NCBI GenBank assembly: GCA_037443705.1 | Contig: JBBINV010000003.1 | Location: forward strand, 42,998 to 106,997 | From: 2-02-FULL-66-14 sp037443705 | GTDB taxonomy: Bacteria; Pseudomonadota; Gammaproteobacteria; Burkholderiales; SG8-39 | Length of the DNA: 64,000 nt | Direction of reading: 5' to 3' | Shown here: one piece after another, positions 33,465-41,045 of the stretch | Layout: the number at the start of each line of letters is the position of its first letter | Position numbering within the stretch: position 1 is the first letter of the stretch | Position numbers and translations under genes: made by a program | The notes under the pieces: generated by a model | Told to the model about the DNA's origin: nothing | Database searches by the model: none | Seen by the model: only the letters and a program-made list of their open reading frames with translations

Positions 33465-34208
33465 ATGACGGTCCAAGCCAACAATGCCGCGGCGCGAGCG
33501 GGCGGGCGCGGGGCCGCGGAGCTTCGCCCGGTGCGCATTGCGCGCCGCTACACGCGCCATGCCGAAGGCTCGGTGCTGATCGAGTTCGGCGAGACCAAAG
33601 TGCTCTGCACCGCGAGCGTGGAGGCGCGCGTGCCGCCTTTCCTCAAAGACAAGGGCGTGGGCTGGCTCACGGCGGAGTACGGGATGCTGCCGCGCTCGAC
33701 GAACACGCGCACCGAGCGCGAGGCGGCGCGCGGCCGCCAGTCGGGACGCACGCAGGAGATCCAGCGGCTGATCGGCCGGGCGCTGCGCGCGGTGGTCGAT
33801 CTTTCGGCGCTCGGCGAGCGCACCCTCCAGGTCGACTGCGACGTGCTGCAGGCCGATGGCGGCACGCGCACCGCCGCGATCACCGGCGCGTTCGTGGCGG
33901 TGCACGACGCGCTCGGCTGGATGCGCGAAAAGGGCATGATCGCGGCGCTGCCGGTGCGCGATTTCGTGGCCGCGGTGTCGGTCGGCGTGGTCGCGGGCGT
34001 GCCGGTGCTCGACCTCGATTACGCCGAAGACTCGGCCTGCGACACCGACATGAACGTGGTTATGACGGGCGCAGGCCGCTTCGTGGAAGTGCAGGGGACC
34101 GCGGAAGGCGAGCCCTTCGCGCGCGAGCAGATGGACGCGATGCTCGGGCTCGCCGAACGGGGCATCCGGGAGCTTGTCCGCCGGCAGCGTGAGGCGCTCG
34201 CGGCGTGA
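33465..34208 (+). CDS. rph: Ribonuclease PH
   Basis: Phosphorolytic 3'-5' exoribonuclease trimming tRNA 3' ends. 247 residues with LIEFGETKVLCTASVE, GWLTAEYGMLPRSTNTR, the RNA-binding Arg segment EIQRLIGRALRAVVDL, the QVDCDVLQADGGTRTAAITG catalytic region and DMNVVMTGAGRFVEVQGTAEG. AGGGGAG precedes the ATG at 33465; TATCAT ending 7 bases before it may be a -10. It overlaps rdgB by GTGA. Confidence 0.96.
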   Translation: MTVQANNAAARAGGRGAAELRPVRIARRYTRHAEGSVLIEFGETKVLCTASVEARVPPFLKDKGVGWLTAEYGMLPRSTNTRTEREAARGRQSGRTQEIQRLIGRALRAVVDLSALGERTLQVDCDVLQADGGTRTAAITGAFVAVHDALGWMREKGMIAALPVRDFVAAVSVGVVAGVPVLDLDYAEDSACDTDMNVVMTGAGRFVEVQGTAEGEPFAREQMDAMLGLAERGIRELVRRQREALAA

Positions 34209-34831
34209 AGCGGCTCGTCCTCGCTTCCAACAATCCGGGCAAGCTGAAGGAGATCCAGGCCCTGCTGGCGCCGCTCGCCGTGGAGGTCATCCCGCAGGCA
34301 AAGCTGAACATCGCGGAAGCCGACGAGCCGCACGACACGTTTCTGGAAAACGCGCTCGCGAAGGCGCGCCACGCGAGCCGCGCCGCCGGGCTTCCCGCGC
34401 TCGCCGACGACTCGGGTCTGTGCGTCGACGCGCTCGGCGGCGAGCCGGGGGTTCATTCGGCATATTTCGCGGGCCGGGAAGGGGAACGCCACGAGCGCGA
34501 CGCGCGCAACAACGAGAAACTGCTGTTTCAAATGAAGGACGTTGCGAATCGTTCGGGTCACTACACCTGCGTCATGGTGTTGGTAAGGCGCTGGAATGAT
34601 CCCGAGCCGATCGTCGCGGAGGGGAAATGGCGCGGCGAGATCGCGCGAGCGCCGCGCGGCGCGGGTGGCTTCGGCTACGATCCGTTCTTCCTCGTCCCGG
34701 GCACGGGCCGCACCGCCGCCGAGCTCTCGGCGCAAGAGAAGAATCGCGTCAGCCACCGCGCGCTGGCGCTCGCGCGGCTGCTCGAGGCGCTCGGGTCGGG
34801 AGGCGGAACGATCCCGCGGGATGCGCCGTAG
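34205..34831 (+). CDS. rdgB: XTP/dITP pyrophosphatase
   Basis: House-cleaning enzyme removing XTP and dITP from the nucleotide pool. 208 residues: LASNNPGKLKEIQALL, the catalytic DTFLENALAKARHASRAAGLPALADDSGLCVDALGG, and GGFGYDPFF. GTG start overlaps rph; the C-terminus overlaps hemW by 11 bases. Confidence 0.95.
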   Translation: MKRLVLASNNPGKLKEIQALLAPLAVEVIPQAKLNIAEADEPHDTFLENALAKARHASRAAGLPALADDSGLCVDALGGEPGVHSAYFAGREGERHERDARNNEKLLFQMKDVANRSGHYTCVMVLVRRWNDPEPIVAEGKWRGEIARAPRGAGGFGYDPFFLVPGTGRTAAELSAQEKNRVSHRALALARLLEALGSGGGTIPRDAP

Positions 34832-36008
34832 ATCTCCCGATGTCGGCCGCGCCGGCCTGCCGGAAACAGTGCGGCTCGTCGCGCTGCCGCCGCTCGCACT
34901 GTACGCGCACCTGCCGTGGTGCGTGCGCAAGTGCCCCTATTGCGACTTCAACTCGCACGAGCGCGGCGAGGCGCTGCCCGAGCGCGAGTACGTGGCGGCT
35001 CTGGTGCGCGACCTGGAAGAAATGCTTCCGAAGGTCTGGGGACGGCGCATCGTGAGCGTCTTCCTCGGCGGGGGTACGCCGAGCCTGTTTTCGCCCGAAT
35101 CGATCGATTCACTTTTGTCAGCGATCAGGGCCAGGCTGATCGTAGAGCCCGACGCCGAAGTCACACTGGAGGCAAATCCCGGGACGGTGGAGGCGGGGCG
35201 TTTCCGCGGCTACCGCGAAGCGGGCGTGAACCGGCTGTCGCTCGGCGTGCAGAGCTTCAGCGACGAGATGCTCGCGGCGCTCGGGCGCATCCACTCGGCG
35301 GAGGAGGCGCGGCGCGCGATCGAGATCGCGCTCGGGAGTTTCGAGAACGTGAACCTCGACCTGATGTACGGGCTGCCGGGACAGACGCCCGGCGCCGCCC
35401 GCTCGGACGTGGAAGAGGCGATTGGATTCGGAACCTCTCATCTGTCGGTCTACCAGCTCACGCTCGAGCCGAACTCGATCTTCCATCGCCATCCACCGCC
35501 GCTTCCGCCGCACGACGAGTGCGCCGACATGCAGCGCTCGGCGGAGGACCTGCTCGCGGCGGCCGGTTTCGAACATTACGAAACGTCGGCGTTCGCAAGA
35601 CCCGGCCGGCGCTGCCGGCACAACCTCAACTACTGGGAGTTCGGCGACTACCTGGGCCTCGGCGCCGGCGCGCACGGCAAGGTGAGCTTTCCGGACCGCG
35701 TCACCCGGCACGAACGTCCCAGGCAGCCGAAGGAATACCTGAAATCGGGTTCGCTCGCGGAACATCGCGATGTCCCTTCGCGCGAACTTCCGTTCGAATT
35801 CATGCTGAACGCGCTGCGCCTGGTCGAGGGTTTTCCCGCGGAGCTGTTTCAGGCGCGTACGGGACTGGCGCTCGCCGCCATTGAATCGAAGCTATCGCTC
35901 GCCGAAAGCCGCGGCCTTCTCGAACGCGATCTCGAGCGCATCCGGCCGAGCGAGCGGGGACGCAACTTCCTCAACGACTTGTTGGCGCTGTTCCTGGCGC
36001 GAAGCTGA
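34821..36008 (+). CDS. hemW: Radical SAM family heme chaperone HemW
   Basis: 395-residue radical-SAM protein that inserts heme into haemoproteins (often misnamed coproporphyrinogen oxidase). The cluster motif CVRKCPYC has Cys34, Cys38, Cys41 counted from the ATG at 34821; FLGGGTPSLF and NLDLMYGLPGQT are the next motifs, and the C-terminal HemN_C domain begins near ELPFEFMLNALRL. A GTG about 16 codons later is an alternative start. The end overlaps the convergent beta-propeller gene by 38 bases. Confidence 0.94.
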   Translation: MRRRSPDVGRAGLPETVRLVALPPLALYAHLPWCVRKCPYCDFNSHERGEALPEREYVAALVRDLEEMLPKVWGRRIVSVFLGGGTPSLFSPESIDSLLSAIRARLIVEPDAEVTLEANPGTVEAGRFRGYREAGVNRLSLGVQSFSDEMLAALGRIHSAEEARRAIEIALGSFENVNLDLMYGLPGQTPGAARSDVEEAIGFGTSHLSVYQLTLEPNSIFHRHPPPLPPHDECADMQRSAEDLLAAAGFEHYETSAFARPGRRCRHNLNYWEFGDYLGLGAGAHGKVSFPDRVTRHERPRQPKEYLKSGSLAEHRDVPSRELPFEFMLNALRLVEGFPAELFQARTGLALAAIESKLSLAESRGLLERDLERIRPSERGRNFLNDLLALFLARS

Positions 36009-37863
36009 CGCGCGCGGCTTCCTCGATGCGCTCGCCGCGGAGGCGCCCTTCCACGATCTCGTAGCCCATCAGGGCGAAGACGCGGTCGCGCACGAAGAGC
36101 GGCCGCGAGTTGCCGTACCAGTCGACGCAGGAGGCGCGGCAGCCATCGCCGCCGGAGGCGGACCGCGAGTCGAGCGTGCCGAGTTCGGTGAGCGTCAATG
36201 CGCGATTGCGAAGGTAAAGGACCGAGGCTGACTCGCGCCGAAGCTGCCGCGAGGCCGCCTCGCCGCCGCCCACGTTCGGCAGCCCGATGAGCCCCTCGTA
36301 CGGATCTTGCGGCCGGTAGGAGAACCCGTGGCTGCGCGTCTCGCCCTGCGCGGCGTTCGCGCGCGTGTAGCGCTCGACCGCAACGGGCACGCTCCCCAGA
36401 CGCACGCTCGTGAAGTGGAGGTCCCTGCCGTCGCTTCCGATCACGAGCGCGTGCGCTCCGAGCGCCTCGATCCGGTCGACGCCGTGGACGAGGGGGATAT
36501 CATGCGCGTTTCCCTCCCCGGCGTAGCGCACGGCATACGCCTTCGATTCATTGACCTGCGCCGGCCGACGCCAGCCGGCGCCAGAGCCATAAAGGAGATA
36601 ATCCCCGACAAAACGGTTATGGAGCGCGTAGCTCCCGGCAGGCCGCGGGAGCGGGCGGTAGGCCTCGGGCCGCGCGCTTTCGGTGCCGTACGAAAATCGC
36701 GCGAGCGGCACGCGCAGGAGCGCGAGATCGCCGGCGCGCGATTCGGCCGCCCACATGCCCTCGCCGCTGCCCTCGGCGCGCACGAGCACGTTAAGGAACC
36801 CGTCCGCGCCTTCGAGGAACGAGAACTGATCGATCGGGCTGCCGGCGGTCTTCAGCGCGCTCGGCGCCGAGCCCTCGAGCGGGATGCGGAATACCGACGA
36901 CACCGGGCTGGTGCGCGCGCCAAGGCGGCGCCACGCCGTGGTCCATACGTACACCGACTCGGGCGAGACGTAGAACACGCGCCCGGGCAGCGCGAGCACT
37001 GCGGTGCTCGCGCAATCGAGCTCGGGCGCAGCGAGGTCGCACGTGGTGACGCTGTGCAGCGCCACGCCCTGCCAGGGGTCGAGCGGCTCGTCGGTTCGAT
37101 AGATGCGCGTGGCGGGCGCGATGCGCCTGAATTCCGAGCTCGCAGCGCCGTGGCGCCAGCGCCGCACGGCCGGAAACGACGCGTAGGGGTCGCCCGCCCA
37201 GGGGTTGAGGTGAAGCGGGGCGTAGAACACGAGCTTCGAGCCGATCAGCCGGCTCGCGTAGTTGCGCGAGGAGTAGTAATCGTTCGATCGAAGGTGCCAC
37301 GTCGATCGATGGGTCAGGATTCCTTCGGGCGAAATCCGGAACAGACCGATCTCGGTGCCGCCGCGCGCGTAGCTGTAGCCGATGACCGCAATGGTGTCTT
37401 TCCAGAGCAGCATCTCGTCGTACCAGGCGCCGCGCGGATCGATCCCGTCGCCGAAGGCATCCGCCACCGAGACGGGTGCGAGGCCGCGATCGCCCACGCG
37501 CACCGTGAAGAGCCTTCCGCGCCGCAGGATTACGAGGTGATCGCCGTGCAGCTTGACGATCCCGCCTTCGTCCACGCCCGCGTGCTGCACGTTGGTGACC
37601 GATTCTTCGGCCGCCGGTGCCGCGGCGAGCGGAGTCGCCTTCGATGCCGCCCCCAGGACCGGCGCGTCTGGCCGCGCGCGAGCCTCTGCCTGCCGGCGCC
37701 GGTATTGCTCCTGCCAGCCCTTGAACAGCGCCGCGAGCTCCGCTTCGCTCGCGAATGCCTTGAGGGTTCGCTTCGGGGCGGTATCGGCGGCAGGAGCCGC
37801 AAAGGAGATCGCGAGGGCGAGGACCGCCGCGAGCGCGGTCCGCCGGTTTCTTCTTCCGATCAT
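35971..37863 (-). CDS. Secreted beta-propeller-domain protein
   Basis: 630-residue exported protein. Signal peptide (about residues 1-26, ending FAAPAAD), then TNVQHAGVDEGGIVKLHGDHLVILRRGRLFTVRV, the typical start of this beta-propeller family, where the propeller blades carry repeated V/ILxxG segments. Near the C-terminus is a Cys-containing stretch GGDGCRASCVDWYGNSRPLFVRDRVFALMGYEIVEG. Role unknown; envelope location likely. It is a single gene between convergent hemW and trmB. Confidence 0.85.
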   Translation of the reverse strand: MIGRRNRRTALAAVLALAISFAAPAADTAPKRTLKAFASEAELAALFKGWQEQYRRRQAEARARPDAPVLGAASKATPLAAAPAAEESVTNVQHAGVDEGGIVKLHGDHLVILRRGRLFTVRVGDRGLAPVSVADAFGDGIDPRGAWYDEMLLWKDTIAVIGYSYARGGTEIGLFRISPEGILTHRSTWHLRSNDYYSSRNYASRLIGSKLVFYAPLHLNPWAGDPYASFPAVRRWRHGAASSEFRRIAPATRIYRTDEPLDPWQGVALHSVTTCDLAAPELDCASTAVLALPGRVFYVSPESVYVWTTAWRRLGARTSPVSSVFRIPLEGSAPSALKTAGSPIDQFSFLEGADGFLNVLVRAEGSGEGMWAAESRAGDLALLRVPLARFSYGTESARPEAYRPLPRPAGSYALHNRFVGDYLLYGSGAGWRRPAQVNESKAYAVRYAGEGNAHDIPLVHGVDRIEALGAHALVIGSDGRDLHFTSVRLGSVPVAVERYTRANAAQGETRSHGFSYRPQDPYEGLIGLPNVGGGEAASRQLRRESASVLYLRNRALTLTELGTLDSRSASGGDGCRASCVDWYGNSRPLFVRDRVFALMGYEIVEGRLRGERIEEAARVSFAPGTAPTSR

Positions 37864-37941
37864 GAGGTTGTCTCCGGTTTCGCGCGCCCGGCGGCGCGCC
37901 CATGGAGTGCTTGAACGGACCTGCGCCCGAGACGGGTTAAG

Positions 37942-38595
37942 TCATTTCCTTCGGAACAGCAGGTCGCGCACCTCGTGGCCGGGCCCTGCGCCGCGGCGCT
38001 CGAACTTGGTGACGGGGCGGGATGCGGCGGGGGCGGAAAATTTTTCGAGATCCGGATTCCCGGAAAGTACCGCTTCGATCTGCGCCGCGTAGTCGGCCCA
38101 GTCGGTGGCGGCGTGCAGGATCCCGCCGGGCGCGAGCTTGCGCGCGGCCAGCCTCGCGAACCCCGGCTGCACCAGGCGCCGCTTGTGATGACGCTTCTTG
38201 GGCCAGGGGTCCGGGAAGAAGAGGTGGATCGCCGCGAGCGAGCCGTCGGCGATCATGTGCTCGAGGACTTCCACGGCGTCGTGGCGGATCACGCGCAGAT
38301 TCCGCAGGCCGAGCTTTTCGATCAGGCGAAGAAGGCTCCCTACACCGGGAGAATGGACTTCAACGGCAAGAAAATCGGTCTGCGGCGACGCAGCGGCAAT
38401 CGCCGCGGTGGTTTCGCCCATGCCGGACCCGATTTCGAGGACCAGGGGCGCCTTGCGGCCGAAGAGCGATTCAGGGTCGAGAAGCGCGGAGGTGAACGGA
38501 ACCCCGTACTTCGGAAACAACGTCTCCAGGGCCTTCGCCTGCGCAGGCGTCACGCGCCCCTGCCGGAGCACGTAACTCCTGATGGGACGGTTCAA
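37942..38595 (-). CDS. trmB: tRNA (guanine-N7-)-methyltransferase TrmB
   Basis: SAM-dependent enzyme making m7G46 in tRNA. 217 residues: EIGSGMGETT (SAM motif I), IHLFFPDPWPKKRHHKRRLVQPGF (the diagnostic catalytic PDPWxKxRHxKRR), and HAATDWADYAAQ. Start TTG at 38595 overlaps the thiG stop as TTGA; there is no other start before motif I that keeps the conserved IRSYVLRQGR N-terminus. Confidence 0.94.
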   Translation of the reverse strand: MNRPIRSYVLRQGRVTPAQAKALETLFPKYGVPFTSALLDPESLFGRKAPLVLEIGSGMGETTAAIAAASPQTDFLAVEVHSPGVGSLLRLIEKLGLRNLRVIRHDAVEVLEHMIADGSLAAIHLFFPDPWPKKRHHKRRLVQPGFARLAARKLAPGGILHAATDWADYAAQIEAVLSGNPDLEKFSAPAASRPVTKFERRGAGPGHEVRDLLFRRK

Positions 38596-39398
38596 GCAGC
38601 CCTGGACTTCGAGGGCGCGATCGTGCCTTCGGTGGGCGAGGAAGGCATCGCGCCGTAGAGCTTCTTCGGCATGCGGCCCGCGAGGAAGGCTTCGCGACCG
38701 GCCTGCACCGCGAGCTTCATCGCGCGCGCCATGCGCACCGGGTCCTGGGCCGCGGCGATCGCGGTGTTCATGAGCACGCCGTCGCAGCCGAGCTCCATCG
38801 CGATCGCCGCGTCGGAGGCCGTGCCTACGCCGGCATCGACCAGCACGGGCACGCTCACGCGCTCGATCACGAGCTGCAGGTTCCAGGGGTTGAGGATGCC
38901 CATGCCCGAGCCGATCAGCGAGGCGAGCGGCATGATCGCTACGCAGCCCGCGTCCTCCAGCATCTTCGCCTGGATCGGGTCGTCGGAGCAGTACACCATC
39001 ACCTTGAAGCCTTCTTTCACGAGCTGGCGCGCCGCGGCGAGCGTCTCGGGCATGTTGGGGTAGAGCGATTGCGCGTCTCCCAGCACCTCCAGCTTCACCA
39101 AATCGTGGCCGTCGAGCAGCTCGCGCGCGAGGCGCAGCGTGCGCAGCGCGTCCTCGGCACTGTAGCAGCCAGCCGTGTTGGGCAGCAGCGTGAACCTGGA
39201 GGGCGGCACGTGCTCGAGCAGGCTCGGCTCCCCCGGGTTCTGGCCGATGTTGGTGCGGCGGATCGCCACGGTCACGATTTCCGCGCCCGAGGCGTCGATC
39301 GCGGCTCGGGTTTGAGCGAAGTCCCTGTACTTGCCGGTGCCGATGAGGAGCCGCGAGCCGTACGCCTTGCCCGCGACAACGAGTCTGTCTTCCTTCAA
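38592..39398 (-). CDS. thiG: Thiazole synthase ThiG
   Basis: Forms the thiazole phosphate of thiamine from ThiS-thiocarboxylate and DXP. 268 residues with GTGKYRDF, Schiff-base Lys102 (DLVKLEVLGD), CSDDPIQAK and GVGTASDAAIAMELGCDGVLMNTAIA. It is 2 bases after thiS and overlaps trmB by 4. Confidence 0.96.
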   Translation of the reverse strand: MKEDRLVVAGKAYGSRLLIGTGKYRDFAQTRAAIDASGAEIVTVAIRRTNIGQNPGEPSLLEHVPPSRFTLLPNTAGCYSAEDALRTLRLARELLDGHDLVKLEVLGDAQSLYPNMPETLAAARQLVKEGFKVMVYCSDDPIQAKMLEDAGCVAIMPLASLIGSGMGILNPWNLQLVIERVSVPVLVDAGVGTASDAAIAMELGCDGVLMNTAIAAAQDPVRMARAMKLAVQAGREAFLAGRMPKKLYGAMPSSPTEGTIAPSKSRAA

Positions 39399-39400
39399 GT

Positions 39401-39604
39401 TCAGCCCCCGCCCACGGCGGCCACGATCTCCAGCCGGTCGCCGTCCCGCACGAGCGTCGAGCCGTGCGCGCTCTTCGGCACGATCTCGCCGTTCTTCTCG
39501 ACCGCGATCCGGCGGCCGGCGAGCGCCATGCGCTCGAGGAGTTCGGCGAGCGCAAGCGGATGCTCGAAACGCTGCGCTGCGCCGTTCACGGTGACTTCGA
39601 TCAC
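39401..39604 (-). CDS. thiS: Sulfur carrier protein ThiS
   Basis: 67-residue ubiquitin-like sulfur carrier ending in the required Gly-Gly (AVGGG). N-terminus MIEVTVNGAAQRFEHPLALAELLE; GTG start at 39604. No TPP riboswitch was recognised upstream; the next sequence is the Crp-like fragment and a tRNA gene. Confidence 0.93.
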   Translation of the reverse strand: MIEVTVNGAAQRFEHPLALAELLERMALAGRRIAVEKNGEIVPKSAHGSTLVRDGDRLEIVAAVGGG

Positions 39605-39667
39605 GCGTGAGATTTTACCGCGGCGCTGCCTCGGCCGGAGGGGCTAGAATGACCCTCGACCGCCAGG

Positions 39668-39790
39668 ACCGCCTGCCGGCTGATCCCGATCGACCGGCGC
39701 CGCTTTGCCTTGCTCGTCCAGGAGACGCCGCACTTCGCGATCCAGGTGATGCGCATAATGGCGGATCGCCTCCGCCAGATGAACGCGCTA
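39668..39790 (+). pseudogene. Fragment of a cyclic-nucleotide-binding (Crp/Fnr-like) protein
   Basis: One frame reads LIPIDRRRFALLVQETPHFA and IQVMRIMADRLRQMNA, which matches the end of the cNMP-binding domain and dimerisation helix of small Crp-like proteins. The N-terminal beta-roll is missing and the rest runs into the tRNA-Gly promoter. A relic about 41 codons long. Confidence 0.6.
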
Positions 39791-39810
39791 CCTTGGCGCG
39801 ACCCGCGTGC

Positions 39811-39816
39811 TAGAAT
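39811..39816 (+). promoter_or_regulatory. -10 candidate for tRNA-Gly
   Basis: TAGAAT followed by a T run, ending 10 bases before the tRNA 5' end. The spacing suits a tRNA promoter; no good -35 at 17 bases. Confidence 0.45.
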
Positions 39817-39826
39817 TTTTTGCACC

Positions 39827-39900
39827 GCGGGTGTAGTTCAATGGCAGAACATCAGCTTCCCAAGCTGAATACGTGGGTTCGATTCCCATCACCCGCTCCA
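39827..39900 (+). tRNA. tRNA-Gly (anticodon CCC), CCA encoded
   Basis: 74 bases. Acceptor GCGGGTG pairs perfectly with CACCCGC, discriminator T, CCA encoded. The anticodon stem TCAGC/GCTGA encloses loop TTCCCAA, giving CCC. T arm GTGGGTTCGATTCCCAT. The loop and stems are canonical. Confidence 0.95.
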
Positions 39901-40139
39901 GGCCACACCTGAGCGGCCAGGGCCTGCGGGCGAGGGGCGGTCTCGGCGTACGGCGCCTGCCGGTCTCGGGGCTGCGGGGGGATCAGGAATCAGCGGGTCG
40001 TTCGCCTTGCGCACCGCGTAGCGCGCGCGCCGTTCGACGTCCAGGCGACGGCCCTCCCCGGTCCTTGCGGGCCTGGCCATCGGTCGTTGGACGGATCCCG
40101 GGGCATTTGATTTCCGGGCCGCCGTAGTATTCTCCTGCC
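39901..40139. other. Intergenic region after tRNA-Gly, nothing recognised
   Basis: 239 bases between tRNA-Gly and the 5'-nucleotidase gene. A 63-codon minus-strand frame exists but has no family resemblance and Pro/Arg-rich composition. TATTCT (40128-40133) ends 6 bases before the next ATG and may be a -10. Confidence 0.4.
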
Positions 40140-41045
40140 ATGTCCTACTCGGTCGAGGGCAAGCTCGTCGTTGCGATTTCCTCGCGGGCCCTGTTCGACT
40201 TCGAGGACGAGAACCGGGTCTTCGAGGCCGCGGGCGAGGCCGACTACATCGCCCTTCAGCTCGCGCGCCTGGAGGTGCCGGCCAAGGAAGGCGTCGCGTT
40301 TCCGCTGGTGAAGAAGCTGCTCGCGTTCAACGCGGGCGGGACCCAGCGCGTGGAGGTGGTGATCCTGTCGAAGAACGACCCGGTGTCGGGGCTGCGCGTG
40401 TTCCGTTCCGCGGAACGCGCGGGGCTGAAACTCGAGCGCGGGGTGTTCACGCGTGGCCGAAGTCCCTATCGGTATCTCGACGCGCTCAAGGCGAACCTGT
40501 TCCTCTCGGCGAACGAGCAGGACGTGATGGGGGCGCTCGACGCGCGCTTCCCGGCGGCGCGCGTGGTGCCCGAATCGGCGCAGGCCGCGGGCCGCCACGC
40601 CGACGAGGTCCGGATCGCGTTCGACGGCGACGCGGTCCTGTTCTCGGATGAGGCCGAACGCGTCTACCAGAAAGAGGGGCTGGATGCCTTCACGCGCCAC
40701 GAGACGGTGCACGCGCTCAGGCCGCTGCCGCCGGGCCCGTTCAAGCCGTTGCTCGAGGCGCTTCACCGGCTCCAAAGCGAGAAAATCCCTGCCATGCGCA
40801 TCCGCACCGCACTCGTCACGGCGCGCAGCGCCCCGGCGCACGAGCGCGCGGTGCGTACGCTCATGGACTGGAACATCACGGTGGACGAGGCGCTGTTTCT
40901 GGGGGGCCTGGACAAGGGCGCGTTCCTCAGGGCGTTCGAGCCGGATTTCTACTTCGACGACCAGCGCGGGCATGTGGAATCGGCTCAGCAGCATGTCGCC
41001 ACTGGCCACGTGCCGTTCGGCGTGGCAAACGCGAGGCGTCCATGA
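40140..41045 (+). CDS. Cytosolic 5'-nucleotidase (NT5C1-like family)
   Basis: 301 residues resembling the bacterial 5'-nucleotidase family related to animal cytosolic 5'-nucleotidase I. Segments that fit are LVVAISSRALFDFEDENRVF, VILSKNDPVSGLRVFRSAE, RIAFDGDAVLFSDEAERVYQKEGLDAF (the HAD-like acidic motif DGDAVLFSDE) and LFLGGLDKGAFLRAFEPDFYFDDQRGHVE. It should dephosphorylate nucleoside monophosphates. It overlaps the AsmA gene by ATGA. Confidence 0.88.
   Translation: MSYSVEGKLVVAISSRALFDFEDENRVFEAAGEADYIALQLARLEVPAKEGVAFPLVKKLLAFNAGGTQRVEVVILSKNDPVSGLRVFRSAERAGLKLERGVFTRGRSPYRYLDALKANLFLSANEQDVMGALDARFPAARVVPESAQAAGRHADEVRIAFDGDAVLFSDEAERVYQKEGLDAFTRHETVHALRPLPPGPFKPLLEALHRLQSEKIPAMRIRTALVTARSAPAHERAVRTLMDWNITVDEALFLGGLDKGAFLRAFEPDFYFDDQRGHVESAQQHVATGHVPFGVANARRP

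Noticed and set aside
39605..39826. TPP riboswitch upstream of thiS
   Set aside because: No CUGAGA-type thi-box on the minus strand; the region holds a Crp-like fragment on the plus strand.
39889..40080. 63-codon minus-strand frame after tRNA-Gly
   Set aside because: Pro/Arg-rich, overlaps the tRNA end, no recognisable family.
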